Assembly: GCF_029227915.1 (NCBI RefSeq)
Contig: NC_079885.1
Location: forward strand, 2,480,001-2,544,000
Length of the DNA: 64,000 bases
DNA from: Hydractinia symbiolongicarpus
Lineage: Eukaryota; Cnidaria; Hydrozoa; Anthoathecata; Hydractiniidae
Direction: 5' to 3'
Below the pieces are notes generated by a model, which worked only from the letters and a program-made list of their open reading frames with translations, made no database searches and was not told the origin of the DNA. Made by a program: the position numbers and the translations under genes. Positions 38,131 through 51,720 of the stretch are shown piece after piece (position 1 is the first letter of the stretch; every line of letters starts with the position of its first letter).

Positions 38131-39771
38131 CTCATCAAAAATGAAAACACTTTTGAAAACTGCAAGTCTCATGCGTTTTAGTGGTGAAAAAATAATATAA
38201 AAAATCGTTCGAGAAATGAGTTTACTCCCTGGGTACTTTCTTTGTATACTTTTGACTATACGGGCCAAGCCCGGGGTTTACGGGAAAACGCGGGTTTTTG
38301 TTTGCCGGCGAATAAACGTCTTTTATTCAGCGTCTCATCAAAAATGAAAACATTTTTGAAAACTACAAGTCTTATGCGTTTTAGTGGTGAAAAAATAATT
38401 TAAAAAATCGTTCTGGAAATGAGTTTACTCCCTGGGTACTTTCTTCGTATACTTTTGACTATACGAGCCGAGTCCGGGGTTTACGGGAAATCGCGGGTTT
38501 TCGTTTGCCGGCGATTAAAGCACTTTCATTAAGTGTCTCATCAAAAAACTGAAAACATTTTTGAAAACTACAAGTCTCATGCGTTTTAGTGGTGAAAAAA
38601 TAATTTAAAAAATCGTTCGGGAAATGAGTTTACTCCCTGGGTACTTTCTTTGTATACTTTTGACTATACGGGCCAAGCCCGGGGTTTACGGGAAAACGCG
38701 GGTTTTCGTTTGCCGGCGAATAAACGTCTTTTATTCAGCGTCTCATCAAAAATGAAAACATTTTTGAAAACTACAAGTCTCATGCGTTTTAGTGGTAAAA
38801 AGATAATTTAAAAAATCGTTTTGGAAATGAGTTTACTCACAGGGTACTTTCTTTGTATACGTTCGACTATACGGGCCAAGCCCGGGATTTACGGGAAATC
38901 GCGGGTTTTCGTTTGCCGGCGATTAAAGCACTTTCATTAAGTGTCTCATCAAAAAACTGAAAACATTTTTGAAAACTACAAGTCTCATGCGTTTTAGTGG
39001 TGAAAAAATAATTTAAAAAATCGTTCTGGAAATGAGTTTACTCCCTGGGTACTTTCTTCGTATACTTTTGACTATACGAGCCGAGTCCGGGGTTTACGGG
39101 AAATGGCGGGTTTTCGTTTGCGGGCGATTAAACTTCTTTTAATCAGCGTCTCATTAAAAATGAAAACATTTTTGAAAACTACAAGTCTCATGCGTTTTAG
39201 TGGTGAAAAGATAATTTAAAAAATCGTTCCGGAAATGAGTTTACTCACAGGGTACTTTCTTTGTAAACTCTCGACTATACGAGACAAGCCCGGGATTTTG
39301 GGAAATCGTGGGTTTTCGTTTGCCGGCGATTAAACCTCTTTCATTAAGCGTCTCATCAAAAATGAAAACACTTTTGAAAACTGCAAGTCTCATGCGTTTT
39401 AGTGGTGAAAAAATAATATAAAAAATCGTTCGGGAAATGAGTTTACTCCCTGGGTACTTTCTTTGTATACTTTTGACTATACGGGCCAAGCCCGGGGTTT
39501 ACGGGAAAACGCGGGTTTTCGTTTGCCGGCGAATAAACGTCTTTTATTCAGCGTCTCATCAAAAATGAAAACATTTTTGAAAACTACAAGTCTCATGCGT
39601 TTTAGTGGTAAAAAGATAATTTAAAAAATCGTTTTGGAAATGAGTTTACTCACAGGGTACTTTCTTTGTATACGTTCGACTATACGGGCCAAGCCCGGGA
39701 TTTACGGGAAATCGCGGGTTTTCGTTTGCCGGCGATTAAAGCACTTTCATTAAGTGTCTCATCAAAAAACT
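36725..39771 (+). repeat. 3047-bp tandem duplication, copy 1 (15 monomers)
   Basis: The segment repeats immediately at 39772-42818 with constant offset 3047. Shared private variants include GTAAACTTTTGACTATACGG near 36825 and 39873, CTTATGCGTTTTAG units, TTTATTTAGCGTC (37716 and 40763), AAGTCTGATGCG, and CGTTCGAGAAATGAG (38207 and 41254). No difference was noticed in the stretches compared. The exact junction is ambiguous within about 60 bp because the monomers are alike. Confidence 0.87.
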
Positions 39772-42700
39772 GAAAACATTTTTGAAAACTACAAGTCTCA
39801 TGCGTTTTAGTGGTGAAAAAATAATTTAAAAAATCGTTCGGGAAATGAGTTTACTTCCTGGGTACTTTCTTTGTAAACTTTTGACTATACGGGCCGAGTC
39901 CGGGTTTACGGGAAATCGCAGGTTTTCGTTTGCCGGCGATTAAACTCCTTTTATTCAGCGTCTCATCAAAAATGAAAACATTTTTGAAAACTACAAGTCT
40001 CATGCGTTTTAGTGGTGAAAAGATAATTTAAAAAATCGTTTTGGAAATGAGTTTACTCACAGGGTACTTTCTTTGTATACATTCGACTAAACGGGCCAAG
40101 CCCGGGATTTACGGGAAATCGCGGGTTTTCTTTTGCCGGATATTAAACCACTTTTACTAAGCGTCTCATCAAAAATGAAAACATTTCTGAAAACTACAAG
40201 TCTCATGCGTTTTAGTGGTGAAAATATAATTTAAAAAATCGTTCGGGAAATGAGTTTACTCCCTGGGTACTTTCCTTGTATACTTTTGACTATACGGGCT
40301 GAGCTTGGGATTTACGGGAAATCGCGCGTTTTCGTTTGCCGGCGATTAAACTCCTTTTACTCAGCGTCTCATCAAAAATGAAAACATTTTTAAAAACTAC
40401 AAGTCTTATGCGTTTTAGTGGTGAAAAGATAATTTAAAAAATCGTTCTGGAAATGAGTTTACTCACAGGGTACTTTCTTTGTAAACATTCGACTATACGA
40501 GACAAGCCCGGGATTTTGGGAAATCGTGGGTTTTCGTTTGCCGGCGATTAAACCTCTTTCATTAAGCGTCTCATCAAAAATGAAAACACTTTTGAAAACT
40601 GCAAGTCTCATGCGTTTTAGTGGTGAAAATATAATATAAAAAATCGTTCGGGAAATGAGTTTACTCCCTGGGTACTTTCTTTGTATACTTTTGACTATAC
40701 GGGCCAAGCCCGGGGTTTACGGGAAAACGCGGGTTTTCGTTTGCCGGCGAATAAACGTCTTTTATTTAGCGTCTCATCAAAAATGAAAACATTTTTGAAA
40801 ACTACAAGTCTTATGCGTTTTAGTGGTGAAAAAATAATTTAAAAAATCGTTCTGGAAATGAGTTTACTCCCTGGGTACTTTCTTCGTATACTTTTGACTA
40901 TACGAGCCGAGTCCGGGGTTTACGGGAAATGGCGGGTTTTCGTTTGCGGGCGATTAAACTTCTTTTAATCAGCGTCTCATTAAAAATGAAAACATTTTTG
41001 AAAACTACAAGTCTGATGCGTTTTAGTGGTGAAAAGATAATTTAAAAAATCGTTCCGGAAATGAGTTTACTCACAGGGTACTTTCTTTGTAAACTCTCGA
41101 CTATACGAGACAAGCCCGGGATTTTGGGAAATCGTGGGTTTTCGTTTGCCGGCGATTAAACCTCTTTCATTAAGCGTCTCATCAAAAATGAAAACACTTT
41201 TGAAAACTGCAAGTCTCATGCGTTTTAGTGGTGAAAAAATAATATAAAAAATCGTTCGAGAAATGAGTTTACTCCCTGGGTACTTTCTTTGTATACTTTT
41301 GACTATACGGGCCAAGCCCGGGGTTTACGGGAAAACGCGGGTTTTTGTTTGCCGGCGAATAAACGTCTTTTATTCAGCGTCTCATCAAAAATGAAAACAT
41401 TTTTGAAAACTACAAGTCTTATGCGTTTTAGTGGTGAAAAAATAATTTAAAAAATCGTTCTGGAAATGAGTTTACTCCCTGGGTACTTTCTTCGTATACT
41501 TTTGACTATACGAGCCGAGTCCGGGGTTTACGGGAAATCGCGGGTTTTCGTTTGCCGGCGATTAAAGCACTTTCATTAAGTGTCTCATCAAAAAACTGAA
41601 AACATTTTTGAAAACTACAAGTCTCATGCGTTTTAGTGGTGAAAAAATAATTTAAAAAATCGTTCGGGAAATGAGTTTACTCCCTGGGTACTTTCTTTGT
41701 ATACTTTTGACTATACGGGCCAAGCCCGGGGTTTACGGGAAAACGCGGGTTTTCGTTTGCCGGCGAATAAACGTCTTTTATTCAGCGTCTCATCAAAAAT
41801 GAAAACATTTTTGAAAACTACAAGTCTCATGCGTTTTAGTGGTAAAAAGATAATTTAAAAAATCGTTTTGGAAATGAGTTTACTCACAGGGTACTTTCTT
41901 TGTATACGTTCGACTATACGGGCCAAGCCCGGGATTTACGGGAAATCGCGGGTTTTCGTTTGCCGGCGATTAAAGCACTTTCATTAAGTGTCTCATCAAA
42001 AAACTGAAAACATTTTTGAAAACTACAAGTCTCATGCGTTTTAGTGGTGAAAAAATAATTTAAAAAATCGTTCTGGAAATGAGTTTACTCCCTGGGTACT
42101 TTCTTCGTATACTTTTGACTATACGAGCCGAGTCCGGGGTTTACGGGAAATGGCGGGTTTTCGTTTGCGGGCGATTAAACTTCTTTTAATCAGCGTCTCA
42201 TTAAAAATGAAAACATTTTTGAAAACTACAAGTCTCATGCGTTTTAGTGGTGAAAAGATAATTTAAAAAATCGTTCCGGAAATGAGTTTACTCACAGGGT
42301 ACTTTCTTTGTAAACTCTCGACTATACGAGACAAGCCCGGGATTTTGGGAAATCGTGGGTTTTCGTTTGCCGGCGATTAAACCTCTTTCATTAAGCGTCT
42401 CATCAAAAATGAAAACACTTTTGAAAACTGCAAGTCTCATGCGTTTTAGTGGTGAAAAAATAATATAAAAAATCGTTCGGGAAATGAGTTTACTCCCTGG
42501 GTACTTTCTTTGTATACTTTTGACTATACGGGCCAAGCCCGGGGTTTACGGGAAAACGCGGGTTTTCGTTTGCCGGCGAATAAACGTCTTTTATTCAGCG
42601 TCTCATCAAAAATGAAAACATTTTTGAAAACTACAAGTCTCATGCGTTTTAGTGGTAAAAAGATAATTTAAAAAATCGTTTTGGAAATGAGTTTACTCAC

Positions 42701-42818
42701 AGGGTACTTTCTTTGTATACGTTCGACTATACGGGCCAAGCCCGGGATTTACGGGAAATCGCGGGTTTTCGTTTGCCGGCGATTAAAGCACTTTCATTAA
42801 GTGTCTCATCAAAAAACT
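39772..42818 (+). repeat. 3047-bp tandem duplication, copy 2 (15 monomers)
   Basis: Matches copy 1 base for base where compared. After about 42870 the sequence follows a different monomer order, repeating only parts of the unit (for example the AAGTCTGATGCG unit near 43040 and the GTAAACTCTCGAC units near 43130 and 43738). Confidence 0.87.
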
Positions 42819-44514
42819 GAAAACATTTTTGAAAACTACAAGTCTCATGCGTTTTAGTGGTGAAAAAATAATTTAAAAAATCGTTCTGGAAATGAGTTTA
42901 CTCCCTGGGTACTTTCTTCGTATACTTTTGACTATACGAGCCGAGTCCGGGGTTTACGGGAAATGGCGGGTTTTCGTTTGCGGGCGATTAAACTTCTTTT
43001 AATCAGCGTCTCATTAAAAATGAAAACATTTTTGAAAACTACAAGTCTGATGCGTTTTAGTGGTGAAAAGATAATTTAAAAAATCGTTCCGGAAATGAGT
43101 TTACTCACAGGGTACTTTCTTTGTAAACTCTCGACTATACGAGACAAGCCCGGGATTTTGGGAAATCGTGGGTTTTCGTTTGCCGGCGATTAAACCTCTT
43201 TCCTTAAGCGTCTCATCAAAAATGAAAACACTTTTGAAAACTGCAAGTCTCATGCGTTTTAGTGGTGAAAAAATAATATAAAAAATCGTTCGAGAAATGA
43301 GTTTACTCCCTGGGTACTTTCTTTGTATACTTTTGACTATACGGGCCAAGCCCGGGGTTTACGGGAAAACGCGGGTTTTTGTTTGCCGGCGAATAAACGT
43401 CTTTTATTCAGCGTCTCATCAAAAATGAAAACATTTTTTAAAACTACAAGTCTTATGCGTTTTAGTGGTGAAAAAATAATTTAAAAAATCGTTCTGGAAA
43501 TGAGTTTACTCCCTGGGTACTTTCTTCGTATACTTTTGACTATACGAGCCGAGTCCGGGGTTTACGGGAAATGGCGGGTTTTCGTTTGCGGGCGATTAAA
43601 CTTCTTTTAATCAGCGTCTCATTAAAAATGAAAACATTTTTGAAAACTACAAGTCTCATGCGTTTTAGTGGTGAAAAGATAATTTAAAAAATCGTTCCGG
43701 AAATGAGTTTACTCACAGGGTACTTTCTTTGTAAACTCTCGACTATACGAGACAAGCCCGGGATTTTGGGAAATCGTGGGTTTTCGTTTGCCGGCGATTA
43801 AACCTCTTTCATTAAGCGTCTCATCAAAAATGAAAACACTTTTGAAAACTGCAAGTCTCATGCGTTTTAGTGGTGAAAAAATAATATAAAAAATCGTTCG
43901 GGAAATGAGTTTACTCCCTGGGTACTTTCTTTGTATACTTTTGACTATACGGGCCAAGCCCGGGGTTTACGGGAAAACGCGGGTTTTCGTTTGCCGGCGA
44001 ATAAACGTCTTTTATTCAGCGTCTCATCAAAAATGAAAACATTTTTGAAAACTACAAGTCTTATGCGTTTTAGTGGTGAAAAAATAATTTAAAAAATCGT
44101 TCTGGAAATGAGTTTACTCCCTGGGTACTTTCTTCGTATACTTTTGACTATACGAGCCGAGTCCGGGGTTTACGGGAAATGGCGGGTTTTCGTTTGCGGG
44201 CGATTAAACTTCTTTTAATCAGCGTCTCATCAAAAATGAAAACATTTTTGAAAACTACAAGTCTCATGCGTTTTAGTGGTAAAAAGATAATTTAAAAAAT
44301 CGTTTTGGAAATGAGTTTACTCACAGGGTACTTTCTTTGTATACGTTCGACTATACGGGCCAAGCCCGGGATTTACGGGAAATCGCGGGTTTTCGTTTGC
44401 CGGCGATTAAAGCACTTTCATTAAGTGTCTCATCAAAAAACTGAAAACATTTTTGAAAACTACAAGTCTCATGCGTTTTAGTGGGGAAAAAAAATTTAAA
44501 AAATCGTTCAGGAA

Positions 44515-44560
44515 ATGAGTTTACACCCTGGGTACTTTTGACTATACGGGCCGAGTCCGG
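44515..44560 (+). repeat. Deleted monomer junction
   Basis: CTGGGTACTTTTGACTATAC joins two normally separated parts. The usual TCTTTGTATAC stretch between CTGGGTACTTT and TTTGACTATAC is missing. The two flanks share a short ACTTTT match, so this is probably a small slippage deletion. It also marks a change of monomer variants between the 3-kb and 6.9-kb duplication regions. Confidence 0.75.
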
Positions 44561-44829
44561 GATTTACGGGAAATCGCGGGTTTTCGTTTGCCGGCGATTA
44601 AACTCCTTTTATTCAGCGTCTCATCAAAAATGAAAACATTTTTGAAAACTACAAGTCTCATGCGTTTTAGTGGTGAAAAGATAATTTAAAAAATCGTTCT
44701 GGAAATGAGTTTACTCACAGGGTACTTTCTTTGTAAACATTCGACTATACGGGACAAACCCGGGATTTAGGGAAATCGTGGTATTTCGTTTGCCGGCGAT
44801 TAAACCTCTTTCATTAAGCGTCTCATTAA

Positions 44830-47800
44830 AAATGAAAACATTTTTGAAAACTACAAGTCTCATGCGTTTTAGTGGTGAAAAAAAAATTTAAAAAATCGTT
44901 CGGAAATGAGTTTACACCCTGGGTACTTTCTTTGTATACATTCGACTATACGGGCCAAGCCCGGGAATTACGGGAAATCGCGGGTTTTCGTTTGCCGGCT
45001 ATTAAACCACATTCATTAAGCGTCTCATTAAAAATGAAAACATTTCTGAAAACTACAAATCTCATGGGCTTTAGTGGTGAACTAATAATTTAAAAAATCG
45101 TTCGGGAAATGAGTTTACTCCCTGGGTACTTTCTTTGTATACTTTTGACTATACGGGCCGAGTCCGGGATTTACGGGAAATCGCGCGTTTTCGTTTGCCG
45201 GCGATTAAACTCCTATTATTCACCGTCTTATTAAAAATGAAAACATTTTTGAAAACTACAAGTCTCATGCGTTTTAGTGGTGAAAAAAAAATTTTAAAAA
45301 TCGTTCGGGAAATGAGTTTACTCCCTGCGTACTTTCTTTGTATACTTTTGACTATACGGGCCGACTCCGGGTTTACGGGAAATCGCAGGTTTTCCTTTGC
45401 CGGCGATTAAACTCCTTTTATTCAGCGTCTTATCAAAAATGAAAACATTTTTGAAAACTGCAAGTCTCATGCGTTTTAGTGGTGAAAAGATAATTTAAAA
45501 AATCGTTTTGGAAATGAGTTCACTCACAGGGTACTTTCTTCGTATACATTCGACTGAACGTGCCAAGCCCGGGATTTACGGGAAATCGCAGGTTTTCGTT
45601 TGCCGGCGATTAAACCACTTTCACTAAGCGTCTCATCAAAAATGAAAACATTTCTGAAAACTACAAGTCTCATGCGTTTTAGTGGTGAAAATATAATTTA
45701 AAAAATCGTTCGGGAAATGAGTTTACTCCCTGGATACTTTCTTTGTATACTTTTGACTATACGGGCCGAGTCCGGGATTTACGGGAAATCGCGCGTTTTC
45801 GTTTCCCGGCGATTAAACCTCTTTCATTAGCCGTCTCATCAAAAATGAAAACATTTTTGAAAACTACAAGTCTAATGCGTTTTAGTGGTGAAAAAATAAT
45901 TTAAAAAATCGTTAGGAAAATGAGTTTACTCCCTGGGTACTTTCTTTGTATACTTTTGACTATACGGGCCCAGTCCGGGATTTACGGGAAATCACGGGTT
46001 TTCGTGTGCCGGCGATTAAACTTCTTTTATTCAGCGTCCCATCAAAAATCAAAACATTTTTGAAAACTACAAGTCTCATGCGTTTTAGTGGTGAAAAGAT
46101 AATTTAAAAAATCGTTTTGGAAATGAGTTTACTCACAGGGTACTTTCTTTGTATACATTCGATTATACGGGCCAAGCCCGGGATTTACGGGAAATCGCGG
46201 GTTTTCGTTTGCCGGCTATTAAACCACATTCATTAAGCGTCTCATTAAAAATGAAAATATTTCTGAAAACCACAAGTCTCATGGGCTTTAGTGGTGAACT
46301 AATAATTTAAAAAATCGTTCGGGAAATGAGTTTACTCCCTGGGTACTTTCTTTGTATACTTTTGACTATACGGGCCGAGTCCGGGATTTACGGGAAATCG
46401 CGCGTTTTCGTTTGCCGGCGATTAAACTCCTTTTATTCAGGGTCTCATTAAAAATGAAAACATTTTTGAAAACTACAAGTCTCATGCGTTTTAGTGGTGA
46501 AAAAAAAATTAAAAAATCGTTTTGGAAATGAGTTTACTCACAGGGTACTTTCTTTGTATACATTCGACTAAACGGGCCAAGCCCGGGATTTACGGGAAAT
46601 CGCGGGTTTTCGTTTGCCGGCGAATAAACCACTTTCACTAAGCGTCTCATCAAAAATGAAAACATTTCTGAAAACTACAAGTCTCATGCGTTTTAGTGAA
46701 GCAAATATAATTTAAAAAATCGTTCGGGAAATGACTTTACTCCCTGGGTACTTTCTTTGTATACTTTTGACTATACGGGTCGAGTCCGGGTTTACGGGAA
46801 ATCGCAGGTTTTCGTTTGCCGGCGATTAAACTCCTTTTATTCAGCGTCTGATCAAAAATGAAAACATTTTTGAAAACTACAAGTCTCATGCGTTTTAGTG
46901 GTGAAAAGATAATTTAAAAAATCGTTTTGGAAATGAGTTTACTCACAGGGTACTTTCTTTGTATACATTCGACTAAACGGGCCAAGCCCGGGATTTACGG
47001 GAAATCGCGGGTTTTCGTTTGCCGGCGAATAAACCACTTTCACTAAGCGTCTCATCAAAAATGAAAACATTTCTGAAAACTACAAGTCTCATGCGTTTTA
47101 GTGATGCAAATATAATTTAAAAAATCGTTCGGGAAATGAGTTTACTCCCTGGGTACTTTCTTTGTATACTTTTGACTATACGGGCCGAGTCCGGGATTTA
47201 CGGGAAATCGCGCGTTTTCGTTTGCCGGCGATTAAACTCCTTTTATTCAGCGTCTCATCAAAAATAAAAACATTTTTGAAAACTACAAGTCTCATGAGTT
47301 TTAGTGGTGAAAAGATAATTTAAAAAATCGTTTTGGAAATTAGTTTACTCACAGGGTACTTTCTTTGTATACATTCGACTAAACGGGCCACGCCCGGGAT
47401 TTACGGGAAATCGCGGGTTTTCGTTTGCCGACGATTAAACCACTTTCACTAAGCGTCTCATCAAAAATTAAAACATTTCTGAAAACTACAAGTCTCATGC
47501 GTTTTAGTGGTGAAAAAATAATTTAAAAAATCGTTCGGGAAATGAGTTTACTCCCCGGGTACTTTCGTTGTATACTTTTGACTATACGGGCCGAGTCCGG
47601 GATTTACGGGAAATCGCGGGTTTTCGTTTGCCGGCGATTAAACTCCTTTTATTCAGCGTCTCATCAAAAATGAAAACATTTTTGAAAACTACAAGTCTCA
47701 TGCGTTTTAGTGGTGAAAAGATAATTTAAAAAATCGTTCTGGAAATGAGTTTACTCACAGGGTACTTTCTTTGTAAACATTCGACTATACGGGACAAACC

Positions 47801-50800
47801 CGGGATTTAGGGAAATCGTGGTATTTCGTTTGCCGGCGATTAAACCTCTTTCATTAAGCGTCTCATTAAAAATGAAAACATTTTTGGAAACTACAAGTCT
47901 CAATCGTTCTAGTGGTGCAGAAATAATTTGAAAAATCGTTCGGGAAATCAGTTTACTCCCTGGGTACTTTCTTTATATACATTCAACTATACGGGCCTAA
48001 CCCGGGATTTACGGGAAATCGCGCGTTTTCGTTTCCCGGCGATTAAACTCCTTTTATTCAGCGTCTCATTAAAAATGAAAACATTTTTGAAAACTACAAG
48101 TCTCATGCGTTTTAGTGGTGAAAAAAAAATTTAAAAAATCGTTCGGAAATGAGTTTACACCCTGGGTACTTTCTTTGTATACATTCGACTATACGGGCCA
48201 AGCCCGGGATTTACGGGAAATCGCGGGTTTTCGTTTGCCGGCTATTAAACCACATTCATTAAGCGTCTCATTAAAAATGAAAACATTTCTGAAAACTACA
48301 AATCTCATGGGCTTTAGTGGTGAACTAATAATTTAAAAAATCGTTCGGGAAATGAGTTTACTCCCTGGGTACTTTCTTTGTATACTTTTGACTATACGGG
48401 CCGAGTCCGGGATTTACGGGAAATCGCGCGTTTTCGTTTGCCGGCGATTAAACTCCTATTATTCACCGTCTTATTAAAAATGAAAACATTTTTGAAAACT
48501 ACAAGTCTCATGCGTTTTAGTGGTGAAAAAAAAATTTTAAAAATCGTTCGGGAAATGAGTTTACTCCCTGCGTACTTTCTTTGTATACTTTTGACTATAC
48601 GGGCCGACTCCGGGTTTACGGGAAATCGCAGGTTTTCCTTTGCCGGCGATTAAACTCCTTTTATTCAGCGTCTTATCAAAAATGAAAACATTTTTGAAAA
48701 CTGCAAGTCTCATGCGTTTTAGTGGTGAAAAGATAATTTAAAAAATCGTTTTGGAAATGAGTTCACTCACAGGGTACTTTCTTCGTATACATTCGACTGA
48801 ACGTGCCAAGCCCGGGATTTACGGGAAATCGCAGGTTTTCGTTTGCCGGCGATTAAACCACTTTCACTAAGCGTCTCATCAAAAATGAAAACATTTCTGA
48901 AAACTACAAGTCTCATGCGTTTTAGTGGTGAAAATATAATTTAAAAAATCGTTCGGGAAATGAGTTTACTCCCTGGATACTTTCTTTGTATACTTTTGAC
49001 TATACGGGCCGAGTCCGGGATTTACGGGAAATCGCGCGTTTTCGTTTCCCGGCGATTAAACCTCTTTCATTAGCCGTCTCATCAAAAATGAAAACATTTT
49101 TGAAAACTACAAGTCTAATGCGTTTTAGTGGTGAAAAAATAATTTAAAAAATCGTTAGGAAAATGAGTTTACTCCCTGGGTACTTTCTTTGTATACTTTT
49201 GACTATACGGGCCCAGTCCGGGATTTACGGGAAATCACGGGTTTTCGTGTGCCGGCGATTAAACTTCTTTTATTCAGCGTCCCATCAAAAATCAAAACAT
49301 TTTTGAAAACTACAAGTCTCATGCGTTTTAGTGGTGAAAAGATAATTTAAAAAATCGTTTTGGAAATGAGTTTACTCACAGGGTACTTTCTTTGTATACA
49401 TTCGATTATGCGGGCCAAGCCCGGGATTTACGGGAAATCGCGGGTTTTCGTTTGCCGGCTATTAAACCACATTCATTAAGCGTCTCATTAAAAATGAAAA
49501 TATTTCTGAAAACCACAAGTCTCATGGGCTTTAGTGGTGAACTAATAATTTAAAAAATCGTTCGGGAAATGAGTTTACTCCCTGGGTACTTCCTTTGTAT
49601 ACTTTTGACTATACGGGCCGAGTCCAGGTTTACGGGAAATCGCAGGTTTTCGCTTGCCGGTGATTAAACTCCTTTTATTCAGCGTATCATCAAAAATAAA
49701 AACATTTTTGAAAACTACAAGTCTCATGCGTTTTAGTGGTGAAAAGATAATTTAAAAAATCGTTTTGGATATGAGTTTACTCACAGGGTACTTTCTTTGT
49801 ATACATTCGACTAAACGGGCCACGTCCGGGATTTACGGGAAATCGCGGGTTTTCGTTTGCCGACGATTAAACCACTTTCACTAAGCGTCTCATCAAAAAT
49901 TAAAACATTTCTGAAAACTACAAGTCTCATACGTTTTAGTGGTGAAAAAATAATTTAAAAAATCGTTCGGGAAATGAGTTTACTCCCTGGGTACTTTCGT
50001 TGTATACTTTTGACTATACGGGCCGAGTCCGGGATTTACGGGAAATCGCGGGTTTTCGTTTGCCGGCGATTAAACTTCTTTTATTCAGCGTCCCATAAAA
50101 AATGAAAACATTTTTTAAAACTACAAGTCTCATGCGTTTTAGTGGTGAAAAGATAATTCAAAAAATCGTTCTGGAAATGAGTTTACTCACAGGGTACTTT
50201 CTTTGTAATCATTCGACTATACGGGACAAACCCGGGATTTAGGGAAATCGTGGTATTTCGTTTGCCGGCGATTAAACCTCTTTCATTAAGCATCTCATTA
50301 AAAATGAAAATATTTTTGGAAACTACAAGTCTCAATCGTTCTAGTGGTGCAGAAATAATTTGAAAAATCGTTCGGGAAATGAGTTTACTCCCTGGGTACT
50401 TTCTTTGTATACTTTTGACTATACGGGCCGAGTCCGGGATTTACGGGAAATCGCGCGTTTTCGTTTGCCGGCGAATAAACTCCTTTTATTCACCGTCTCA
50501 TTAAAAATGAAAACATTTTTGAAAACCACAAGTCTCATGCGTTTTAGTGGTGAAAAAAAAATTTAAAAAATCGTTCGGGAAATGAGTTTACTCCCTGCGT
50601 ACTTTCTTTGTATACTTTTGACTATACGGGCCGACTCCAGGTTTACGGGAAATCGCAGGTTTTCGTTTGCCGGAGATTAAACTTCTTTTATTCAGCGTCT
50701 CATCAAAAATGAAAACATTTTTTAAAACTACAAGTCTCATGCGTTTTAGTGGCGAAAAGATAATTTAAAAAATCGTTTTGGAAATGAGTTTACTCACAGG

Positions 50801-51720
50801 GTACTTTCTTTGTATACATTCGACTAAACGGGCCACGCCCGGGATTTACGGGAAATCGCGGGTTTTCGTTTGCCGACGATTAAACCACTTTCACTAAGCG
50901 TCTCATCAAAAATTAAAACATTTCTGAAAACTACAAGTCTCATGCGTTTTAGTGGTGAAAAAATAATTTAAAAAATCGTTCGGGAAATGAGTTTACTCCC
51001 CGGGTACTTTCGTTGTATACTTTTGACTATACGGGCCGAGTCCGGGATTTACTGGAAATCGCGGGTTTTCGTTTGCCGGCGATTAAACTCCTTTTATTCA
51101 GCGTCTCATCAAAAATGAAAACATTTTTGAAAACTACAAGTCTCATGCGTTTTAGTGGTGAAAAGATAATTTAAAAAATAGTTCTGGAAATGAGTTTACT
51201 CACAGGGTACTTTCTTTGTAAACATTCGACTATACGGGACAAACCCGGGATTTAGGGAAATCGTGGTATTTCGTTTGCCGGCGATTAAACCTCTTTCATT
51301 AAGCGTCTCATTAAAAATGAAAACATTTTTGGAAACTACAAGTCTCAATCGTTCTAGTGGTGAAAAGATAATTTAAAAAATCGTTTTGGAAATGAGTTTA
51401 CTCACAGGGTACTTTCTTTGTATACATTCGATTATACGGGCCAAGCCCGGGATTTACGGGAAATCGCGGGTTTTCGTTTGCCGGCTATTAAACCACATTC
51501 ATTAAGCGTCTCATCAAAAATGAAAACATTTCTGAAAACTACAAGTCTCACGGGCTTTAGTGGTGAACTAATAATTTAAAAAATCGTTCGGGAAATGAGT
51601 TTACTCCCTGGGTACTTTCTTTGTATACTTTTGACTATACGGGCCGAGTCCGGGATTTACGGGAAATCGCGCGTTTTCGTTTGCCGGCGATTAAACTTCT
51701 TTTATTCAGCGTCCCATCAA
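44830..51720 (+). repeat. 6891-bp tandem duplication, copy 1 (about 34 monomers)
   Basis: Repeats at constant offset 6891: for example GCCCGGGAATTACGGG at 44959 and 51850, GATTATGCGGGCC near 49405 and 56296, and AAGTCTCACGGGC near 51543 and 58434. Internally, about 44872-46345 matches 48115-49590 (offset 3243, 16 monomers), so the unit has its own older nested duplication. No base difference from copy 2 was noticed in the segments compared. Confidence 0.87.
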
